Shown one piece after another: positions 54,301 through 62,100 of a stretch of DNA of 64,000 nt. Source of the DNA: Pseudomonas tohonis (GTDB lineage Bacteria; Pseudomonadota; Gammaproteobacteria; Pseudomonadales; Pseudomonadaceae). The notes under the pieces are model-generated. The model saw only the letters and a program-made list of their open reading frames with translations, had not been told where the DNA came from and did no database searches. The stretch lies in contig NZ_AP023189.1 in assembly GCF_012767755.2 (NCBI RefSeq), positions 3,722,001 through 3,786,000 of the forward strand. Reading direction: 5' to 3'. How positions within the stretch are numbered: position 1 is the first letter of the stretch; each line of letters opens with the position of its first letter. Position numbers and translations under genes: made by a program.

Positions 54301-56190
54301 GAGCAGGTCCTGCGCCATAACCGGACCCAGGTCGGGCACGACCTGTCGACCGGCTACGTGGCGCAGTTCGAGGCCCGCGTCGACCGCCACCCCGAGCGGA
54401 TCGCCGCCTCCTGCGAGGCCCGCAGCTGGACCTACCGCGAGCTGGACGGCCACGCCAACCGCCTCGGCAACCGCCTCGTCGAGGCCGCAGTGGTGCCCGA
54501 CCAGGCCGTGGCCCTGCTGGCGGACCGCGACCTCGAACTGCTCGGCATGATGATCGGCACCTTCAAGGCCGGGGCCGGCTACCTGCCCCTGGACCCCAGC
54601 CACCCGGACGAGCGCCTGAGCGACATCCTGCAACGCAGCCGCGCACCGGCGCTGGTCTGCACGGCGGCCCATCGCCAGCGCGCCCAGGCACTGATCGCCG
54701 GCGCCCGGCGGGAGATCGAGCTGATCGTCTGGGAGTCGTTGCCGCACGGCCCGCACCGCGAGGCGCGCCCCGGCATCCCGACCGGGCCGCGCCACCTGGC
54801 CTACGTGATCTTCACCTCCGGCTCCACCGGCCAGCCCAAGGGCGTGATGGTCGAGCAAGCCGGCATGCTCAACAACCAGTTGAGCAAGGTGCCCTACCTC
54901 GGGCTGGACGAGCACGACGTCATCGCCCAGACCGCCTCCCAGGCCTTCGACATCTCCGTCTGGCAGTTCCTCACCGCACCGCTGTATGGCGCCCAGGTAC
55001 GGATCTTCCCCGACGCCGTCTCGCGCCACCCCGCCGCGCTGCTGGAGCAGACGCGTGCGCACCGCATCTCGGTGCTGGAGATCGTCCCGGCCCTGATCCA
55101 GGCGATGCTGGAGGAGCCGCCCCAGCCCCTGCCCGGGCTGCGCTGGCTGCTGCCCACGGGCGAGGCCCTGCCGGCGGAGACGGCCGCCGCCTGGCTGCGC
55201 CGCTACCCGGGCATCCCCATGGTCAACGCCTATGGCCCCGCCGAGTGCTCGGATGACGTGGCGTTCTGCACGCTGACCCCGGCCTCCGCCCAGCGCCCCG
55301 TCGTGCCCATCGGCCACCCCACCGACAACAACCGCCTGTACCTTCTGGACGACTACCTCGCCCTGGTTCCGGACGGCGCCACCGGCGAGATCGGCGTGGC
55401 TGGCGTCGGTGTCGGCCGCGGCTACTGCGCCGACCCGGTGCGCACCGCCCTGCAGTTCGTGCCCAACCCCTTCGCCCTAGTGCCCGGCGAACGCCTGTAC
55501 CGCACCGGCGACCTGGCCCGCCGGCGCACGGACGACCACGCCCTCGAATACATCGGCCGCGTTGACCACCAGGTGAAGATCCACGGTTTCCGCATCGAGC
55601 CCGGCGAGATCGAGGCCCGCATCGCCCAGTACCCCGGCATCCGCGAGGCCGCCGTACTGGTCTGCGACAGCGGCCGGGGCAAGCAGCTGGTGGCCTTCCT
55701 CACCCTGCACGAAGGCGCCGAGGCGCTGGCCGAGGACCTCGAGCCGCTGCGCGCCTTCCTCAAGAGCCAGCTGCCCGCCTACATGGTGCCGCCGCTGTTC
55801 CAGGTGCTGGAGCAGATGCCGCGCAACGCCAACGGCAAGCTCGACCGCAAGGTGCTGGCGACCCTGGAGCTGCGCACCGCCGCGCAGCTGCACCGCCCGC
55901 CGGAAGGCGCCCTGCAGGAAGGCGTCGCCGCCATCTGGCGCGCCGTGCTGGGCATCGAGCAGGTCGGCCAGGACGACAACTTCTTCGCCCTGGGCGGCAA
56001 CTCGCTGCTGGCGACCCAGGTGATCTCGCGGGTCCATCTGGAGCTGAAGATCGAGGCGCCGCTGGCCAGCCTGTTCGAAAGCGCGACCTTCGAGGATTTC
56101 GCCGGCCGGCTCGCCGCCCACCAGACCCCCACCACCGATTCTGACCTGAGTGATCTGTTCGATCTGCTCGATGTGCTGGAGACGCACTGA
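48301..56190 (+). CDS. Pyoverdine non-ribosomal peptide synthetase, two modules (C-A-T-E / C-A-T)
   Basis: A 2629-residue synthetase. Module 1: condensation (HHIVSDAW, His168), adenylation (about 500-1010, core YTSGSTGRPKG near 647), carrier (LGGDSI, Ser1043) and epimerisation (about 1095-1530; HHLVVDGVSW near 1222). Module 2: condensation after a D-residue (HHILLDAW near 1692), adenylation (FTSGSTGQPKG near 2170) and carrier (LGGNSL, Ser2568). No thioesterase. By alignment to the GrsA pocket I read DAWQAGLIDK (close to Gln types) for module 1 and DIWELTADDK (as I recall, a diaminobutyrate pocket) for module 2. It starts with a condensation domain, so it accepts an upstream chain, presumably from PvdL elsewhere. 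Confidence 0.93.
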   Translation: MKQLPSLPDDDLLALLLADEGEPSDAIRRLPDPGPRPLSFAQQRLWLAQQIDPQGSAYNLPRAFTIRGPLQANLLEIALGKVVDRHDILRSRFEAADGTPSQCVDASATVPLEVHDLSALAAAEREERLARHIRREAATPFDLARAPLLRCTLLRMGRDEHTLLLTLHHIVSDAWSNPILMQDLTRAYVQAANGDDRPLPRPAIQYADYAHWQREVYPGSAAFESAHHYWRTYLGTDIPPLALPLDRAPQPTAPATARQLAHDLPGDLVQRLGARCQALGVAPFVMLLGAWQLLLARYSGQREFTVGVPNAGRNRAETQELVGCFVNTHVYKARIDGAQTGLAFLQGLRQQSLAAMEHADYPIEYLLEHLDLQRSAEGNPLFQTLFNWRVADAGTVAPALAGLSIEPLEAGEQDAKFDLSLDVESSPHGLRATLEYRACAFDEDTVARIARHWQHLLQGLVEHPERPLGELATQPEQEHQARLAQSRGPVVAPALQPIHLAIADQARATPEAPAVLFEQRTLSYAELERQANRLAHRLLAEGVGPEVRVGIALPRCPELVIALLAVLKAGGAYVPLDPGYPRERLAYMIEDSAIAVLLTQAALAGQLPVPDALPTLELDAARPIWSEGPAHAVDAAAHPEQLAYMIYTSGSTGRPKGVQVRHGALSNHMQWMRGAIPLCAEDRVLQKTAISFDASVWEFWLPLMCGAQLVLGSSALAEDLSLLWREVAEHRITHLQMAPSLMRGLLPHVQAGQLDSLRLLALGGEALDNALLCQIGQHWAGPLVNLYGPTESTIDACFQRFDLAEAPGEAMPPIGRAIDNLACYVLDEHLQPCPVGVSGELYIGGAGLARGYHGQPALTAERFVADPFSDGGRLYRTGDLARYRQDGRLECLGRTDHQVKIRGLRIELGEIEAAIAQLPLVHQAAVLAVDMAAGRQLVAYWSPREATRGDEQALRTELMQALAQRLPEHMVPVHWVMLDRLPLTPNGKLDRAALPHPDASATQRPWQAPQNELERRIAAIWQEVLKRERIGIDENFFELGGDSILSIQVVSRARQDGLRFTPRDLFNNQTIRGLATVAQVLEHDAPVADQGPVTGAAPLLPVQHAFFERELPQRHHWNQSVLLRPAQPLQPDLLTRALHALVSHHDALRMAFHQRADGWHAEYRGLHDDPELLWQHRLERLADLEPLAQQAQRSLDLAKGPLLRALLVDCADEGQRLLVVIHHLVVDGVSWRILLDDLQTAYRQFQAGEPLQLPAKTSAFRQWGERLQAYAATQAGQALPWADEPACGDALPGARADASLSSRHAETVDICLDPERTAKLLNSAPAAYRTRINDLLLTALARALCRWTGAPSALVELEGHGREDLFDELDLTRTVGWFTSLYPVRLAPQRDIGASIKAIKEQLRAVRDNGIAFGALRYLGDEETRRRLAALPTPRVTFNYLGQFDSSFDDASGAFLAPCAGPSGDERDAAAPLGNWLTINGQVYDGRLGLSWTFSREMFDRDAIAAVANDCLAEFEQLVEHCCTGRALGVTPSDFPLARLDQAQLDNLQIAPDDIEDIFPLSPMQEGLLVHTLLERHSGIYFMQECYVIREALDYAEFRSAWRQVIQRHEAVRASFVWNTGGELLQVIRRAPEVDVALLDLSLLPADEAKARIEAMLEAERKAGFDLADAPPIRFHLFRLPDQTHLFVMSNHHILLDAWCRSLLMADFFEIYRARLEGRQEHLETPYRFRHFIEWLQRQAPEAAEAFWRQQLEGFEQPTALPMDRPPVGEQAAPSAIDDNYTWLELDESRLLQERATQHRLTLNTFVQAAWALTLHHHSRARDLVFGVTVSGRPAHIPEMQRTVGLFINSVPLRVGIPEPHLGTGVLEWLQGILATNVAMREYDYLPLVKIQACSELQPGLSLFDTLFVYENAPLDDSVGEDARNLGVAAESSRTHTNYPITAVIYPGEQMGLHLSYDTRYFDRATMDAMLARFRGFLVALAHGLEGPVEPLLDAGADDPEQVLRHNRTQVGHDLSTGYVAQFEARVDRHPERIAASCEARSWTYRELDGHANRLGNRLVEAAVVPDQAVALLADRDLELLGMMIGTFKAGAGYLPLDPSHPDERLSDILQRSRAPALVCTAAHRQRAQALIAGARREIELIVWESLPHGPHREARPGIPTGPRHLAYVIFTSGSTGQPKGVMVEQAGMLNNQLSKVPYLGLDEHDVIAQTASQAFDISVWQFLTAPLYGAQVRIFPDAVSRHPAALLEQTRAHRISVLEIVPALIQAMLEEPPQPLPGLRWLLPTGEALPAETAAAWLRRYPGIPMVNAYGPAECSDDVAFCTLTPASAQRPVVPIGHPTDNNRLYLLDDYLALVPDGATGEIGVAGVGVGRGYCADPVRTALQFVPNPFALVPGERLYRTGDLARRRTDDHALEYIGRVDHQVKIHGFRIEPGEIEARIAQYPGIREAAVLVCDSGRGKQLVAFLTLHEGAEALAEDLEPLRAFLKSQLPAYMVPPLFQVLEQMPRNANGKLDRKVLATLELRTAAQLHRPPEGALQEGVAAIWRAVLGIEQVGQDDNFFALGGNSLLATQVISRVHLELKIEAPLASLFESATFEDFAGRLAAHQTPTTDSDLSDLFDLLDVLETH

Positions 56191-59100
56191 TGCAAAGCCA
56201 CTCCCTGTCCGCCCTGGTCGAACGCTTCATCAAGCTCCCCGCCGAGCCGCGCAAGACCCTGTACCGGCAGATGAGCGACAAGGGCATCAGCCTGTCGCGC
56301 CTGCCCATCCCGGTCACCCGGGGCCAGTTCGAGCACCTGCCGCTGTCCTTCGCCCAGGAGCGCCAGTGGTTCCTCTGGGAGCTGGACCCCACCAGCACGG
56401 CCTACAACATGCCCCTGGCCCTGCGCCTGCGCGGCCCGCTGGACCGCGCCGCCCTGCAGCATGCGTTCGACGGCCTGGTGGCGCGCCACGAGAGCCTGCG
56501 CATCCGCTTCTACGAGCACGACGCCCGCCGCTACCAGCGCGTCGAGGTAGCGGCGCCGCTGGCCATCGTCGACGAGACGCTGCCGCCGGGAACCGACCTG
56601 CACAGGCACCTGGAAGCGCTGATCGACGAGCCGTTCGACCTGCTCACCGGTGACCTGCTGCGGGTGCGCCTGATCCAGCTCGGCGAGCAGGACCACATCC
56701 TGCTGCTGGTGCAGCACCACATCATCTCCGACGCCTGGTCCATGCAGGTGATGGCCCAGGAACTGGTGCAGCTCTACAGCGCCCGCCAGGCCGGCCAGCC
56801 GGAAGCCCTGGAGCCGCTGCCCATCCAGTACGGCGACTACGCGCTCTGGCAGCGGCACTGGATGGAAGCCGGCGAACGCGACCGCCAGCTGGGCTGGTGG
56901 AAAACCCAGCTGGGCGCGCACCACCCCGTGCTGGAACTGCCCACCGACCGCCCCCGCCCGGCCGTGCAGAACACCCAGGGTGCCAGCCTGGACGTACCGC
57001 TGCCCGCTGCGCTGGCGCGCCGCCTGCACGCCCTGGCCCAGCAGGAAAACGCCACGCCCTTCATGCTCCTGCTGGCCTCCTTCCAGGCCCTGCTGCACCG
57101 CTACAGCGGCCAGCAGGAAATCCGCGTCGGCGTGCCCGTGGCCAACCGCCAGCGCGCGGAAGTCCAGCGGCTGATCGGCTTCTTCGTCAACACCCAGGTG
57201 CTCAATGCGCGCTTCGAGGAGAACCCCGGCTTCCGGTCCCTCCTGCAACAGGTCCGGCAGCTGGCCCTGGGCGCGCAGACCCACCAGGACCTGCCCTTCG
57301 AGCAACTGGTGGAAGCCCTGCAACCGGAGCGCAGCCTCAGCCACACGCCGCTGTTCCAGGTGATGTACAACCACCTGCAGGCGGAGCGCGGCACGCCAGA
57401 CCAGGGCTCCTCCGAGCTGCAGGTCGAGCCGGTGCCGCGCGAGGTGCGCAGCGCCCAGTTCGACCTCAGCCTCACCACCTTCGAATCGGCGGAAGGCCTC
57501 ACCGCCACGCTGGTGTACGCCACCGACCTGTTCGACGCCGCCACCATCGAGCGCATGGCCGGCCACTGGCTGGGCCTGCTGGAAGCCATCGTCGCTCAAC
57601 CGGATACGCCCATCGCCGAACTGCCGCTGCTCTCGCCCAGCGAGCGTGAAACCCAGCTGCACGGCTGGAACGCCACGGCCACCGCGTACCCGCTCGATAC
57701 CCCGGTGCACCAGCTGATCGAGACCCAGGTGCAGCGCGCTCCCGATGCGCCGGCCCTGGCCTTCGGCGCTGACACGCTCAGCTACGCCGCACTCAACCAG
57801 CGCGCCAATCGCCTGGCCCATGCACTGATCGCCCAGGGCGTCGGGCCGGACAGCCTGGTGGGCATTGCCGTCGAGCGCTCCATCGAAATGGTCGTGGGCC
57901 TGCTGGCGATTCTCAAAGCCGGCGGCGCCTATGTGCCCCTGGACCCGGAATACCCCGCCGAACGCCTGGCCTACATGCTCGACGACAGCGGCGTGAACTT
58001 GCTGCTGAGCCAGTCGCACCTGGACCTGCCGCTGGCCGAAGGCGTGCAGCGCATCGATCTGGACATTGAGTCGCTGGCTGATTTCCCGGAAACCAATCCG
58101 GGTGTCGCACTCGATCCCGAAAACCTCGCCTATGTGATCTACACCTCCGGTTCCACCGGCAAGCCCAAGGGCGCCGGCAACCGTCATTCGGCGCTGACCA
58201 ATCGGTTGTGCTGGATGCAACAGGCCTATGGCCTGGATGCCAGCGACAGCGTGCTGCAAAAGACCCCGTTCAGCTTCGACGTATCGGTCTGGGAGTTCTT
58301 CTGGCCGCTGATGACCGGCGCTCGCCTGGTCGTTGCTGCCCCGGGCGATCACCGTGACCCGGCCAGGCTGGTGGCGCTGATCGAGCGCGAGAACATCACC
58401 ACGCTGCACTTCGTCCCTTCCATGCTTCAGGCCTTCCTGCTCGACCCGCAGGTGGAGCGCTGTGTCAGCCTCAAGCGCATCGTCTGCAGCGGCGAAGCAC
58501 TGCCGGTGGATGCCCAGCAGCAGGTCTTTGCGCGCCTGCCGCAAGCCGGGCTCTACAACCTCTACGGCCCCACCGAGGCGGCCATCGACGTCACCCATTG
58601 GACCTGCGTCGACGAAGGCAAGGACGGCGTGCCCATTGGCCAGCCCATTGCCAACCTGGGCTGCTACATCCTCGATGCCAACCTCGAACCGGTGCCGGTG
58701 GGCGTCCTCGGCGAGCTGTATCTGACTGGTGTCGGCCTGGCCCGGGGTTATCACCGTCGCCCGGCGCTGACCGCCGAGCGCTTCGTCGCCAATCCCTTCG
58801 TGGCCGGCGAGCGCATGTACCGCACGGGCGATCTGGCGCGCTACCGGGAAAACGGTGTGATCGAATACGCCGGCCGTATCGACCACCAGGTGAAGATCCG
58901 TGGCCTGCGTATCGAGCTCGGCGAGATCGAGGCGCGGCTGATGGAACTGGATGAAGTCCGCGAAGCCGTGGTGCTGGCCGTCGATCAGCGCCTGGTGGGT
59001 TATGTGGTACCCGCTCAAAGCGATCTGGACACCGAGCAGCTGGCCAGCCAGTTGCGCAATGGGTTGCCGGACTACATGGTCCCGGCCCAATGGGTGCTGC

Positions 59101-62100
59101 TGGAGTCCATGCCGCTGAGCCCCAACGGCAAGCTGGAACGCAAGGCGCTGCCACAGCCGGATGCCGTGCAGTCGCGCAAGGAATACGCGGAGCCGCAAGC
59201 CGGCCTGGAACGCCAGCTGGCGGATATCTGGCAGGCCCTGCTCGGGGTCGAGCGGGTTGGCCGCCACGACGGCTTCTTCGAGTTGGGTGGGCACTCGCTG
59301 CTGGCCACTCAGGTGGTGTCGCGGGTGCGCCAGCAGCTGCAACGGGAGGTGTCGCTGCGCACGTTGTTCGAGCACCCGCAGCTGAGCGATTTCGCCCGTG
59401 CCATCGAGCGACCACTGGCCCAGGCCGAGCCGCCGCTGCTGCCGGTTTCCCGCGAGCAGCCGCTGCCGCTGTCCTATGCCCAGGAACGGCAGTGGTTCCT
59501 CTGGCAGCTGGAGCCGGAAAGCGCCGCCTACCACATCCCCTCGGCGCTGCGCCTCAAGGGCACGCTGGAGATCGCCGCCCTGGAGCATGCCTTCAGCGAC
59601 CTGATCGCCCGGCACGAATCGCTGCGCACGCACTTCGGCCAGCAACAGGACACCACCGTCCAGATCATCGCCGCGCCCTACCCGCTTTCCATCGACGTGG
59701 ATCACCTGGCGGCCACCGCCAGCGCCGAGAGCTGGCTGCAAGCGGAGATCAGCCGTCCGTTCGACCTGCGCCGGGGGCCCCTGCTGCGTGCCCGCCTGCT
59801 GCGCCTGGACGAGCGCGACCACATCCTGGCGGTCACCCTGCACCACATCGTCGCCGATGGCTGGTCCATGCAGCTGATGGTCGAGGAGCTGGTCCGGCTC
59901 TACCACGGTCATGCGCAAGGCCTCGCCACCAGCTTGCCGGCGCTGCCGATCCAGTACGCCGACTACGCCGCCTGGCAACGCCAGTGGATGGACGCCGGCG
60001 AACGTGACCGGCAACTGGCCTACTGGACCGCGCAGCTCGGCGGCGAGCAACCGGTGCTCGAACTGCCGCTGGACCACCCGCGCCCGGCCGTCAGCCGCCA
60101 CCTGGGGGCTCGCCTGCACGTCGAGATCCCTGCGGAACTCACCGCCCACCTCAAGCAACTGGCCCGCCAGCACGACGTGACCCTGTTCACCCTGCTGCTG
60201 GCCTCCTTCCAGGCCTTGCTGCACCGCTACAGCGGCCAGGCGGACATCCGCATCGGCGTGCCCATCGCCAACCGCAACCGCCTGGAAACCGAGGGCCTGA
60301 TCGGCTTCTTCGTCAACACCCTGGTGCTGCGCGCCGAACTCGACGGCCAGATGCCGCTGCCGGCCCTGCTGAAGCAGGCCAGGCAGGCCCTGCTCGCCGC
60401 CCAGGCGCACCAGGACCTGCCCTTCGAGCAGCTGGTGACCGCCCTCTCGCCCGAGCGCAGCCTGGCCCACAGCCCACTGTTCCAGGTGATGTACAACCAC
60501 CAGACCGCCAGCGGCAGCGAGCGCGCCCTGCCCGTGATCGCCGACCTCGAAGTCGACGCCATGGGCTGGAGCCACCACACCGCCCAGTTCGACCTGACCC
60601 TGGACACCTTCGAGCGCCAGGGCGACGACGGCACCTTGCAGGCGATCCTCACCTACGCCACCGACCTGTTCGAAGAGGCCACCGTGCAGCGCCTGGCCGA
60701 TCACTGGCGCAACCTGCTCACGGCGATGGTTGCCAGCCCCAACCAGCGCCTGGCCGAGCTGCCGATGCTCTCGCCAAGCGAGCAGCAAGCCAACCTGCTG
60801 GCCTGGAACCCCGCACCCACGCGCTTCCCGGTGGAGTCCTGCCTGCACTCGCTGTTCGAGCAGCGCGCTGCCGAGGCGCCCGACTCCATCGCCCTCAGCT
60901 TCGAGGACCAAAGCCTGGCCTATGGCGAACTCAACCGCCGCGCCAACCGAATAGCTCATCGCCTGATTGCCGAAGGCGTGAAGCCAGACACCCTGGTCGG
61001 CCTGGCCGCCGGGCGTGGCCTGGAGGTGATCGTGGGCTTGCTGGCCATCCTCAAGGCGGGTGGCGCCTATGTGCCGCTGGACCCGGCCTACCCGGAAGAC
61101 CGCCTGGCCTACCTGATCGAAGACAGCGGCTTAAGCCTGTTGCTGGCTGAAGACGGTGCCCGCGAGCGGCTGGCCATTCCCGCTCAAGTCCGCGTCCTGG
61201 CGCTTGAGACCGACGATGGGCAAGGCCGCGACGACAACCCCAACGTAGCCCTCAGCCCCGCCAACCTGGCCTATGTGATCTACACCTCCGGCTCCACCGG
61301 CCAGCCCAAGGGCGCCTTGCTCAGCCACGCCAACGCCCTGCGTTTGTTTACGGCCACCGATGCCTGGTTTGGCTTCGGCCCCCAGGACGTCTGGAGCCTG
61401 TTCCATTCCTTCGCCTTCGACTTCTCGGTATGGGAGATCTTTGGCGCGCTGCTCTATGGCGGCCGCCTGGTGATCGTCCCGCAGTGGGTGACCCGCTCGC
61501 CGGACGAGTTCCATGCACTGCTCTGCCGTGAAGGCGTCACCGTGCTCAACCAGACGCCGTCGGCCTTCAAGGCGCTGATGGGGGTGGCCTGCGCGGCGAG
61601 CGATCAGGCGTCGGCGCTGCGCTATGTGGTCTTTGGCGGTGAAGCGCTGGAAGTGAAGGGCCTGGCGCCCTGGTTCGAACGCTTCGGCGATAGCGCACCG
61701 CGCCTGGTGAACATGTACGGCATCACCGAAACCACAGTTCACGTCACCTGGCGCCCGCTGTCGAAGGCCGATCTGCACCAGGCCGCCAGCAGCCCCATCG
61801 GCGAAGCCATCCCCGACCTGACCTGGTACCTGCTCGATGGCGCCCTCAACCCGGTGGCCCAGAGCTGCACCGGCGAGCTGTATGTCGGCGGCCCCGGCCT
61901 GGCGCGGGGTTACCTCAAGCGCCCGGCATTGAGCGCCACACGCTTCGTGCCCAACCCCTTCTCCAAGGACGGCGAACGGCTGTACCGCACCGGCGACCTG
62001 GCGCGCTACCGCAGCGATGGCGTGATCGAGTACATCGGCCGCCTGGACCAGCAGGTGAAGATCCGTGGCTTCCGCATCGAGCTGGGCGAGATCGAAGCGC

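Noticed and set aside
48301..56190. Identification of the first synthetase as PvdL
   Set aside because: PvdL begins with an acyl-CoA-ligase domain and has a Tyr module; this protein starts with a condensation domain and has only two modules.
50578..60959. Very long leftward open frames (1579 and 1726 codons) opposite the peptide synthetases
   Set aside because: They are antisense shadows caused by GC-rich third positions. Their products are His/Gln/Gly/Val-rich without domains, while the plus strand carries clear synthetase motifs throughout.
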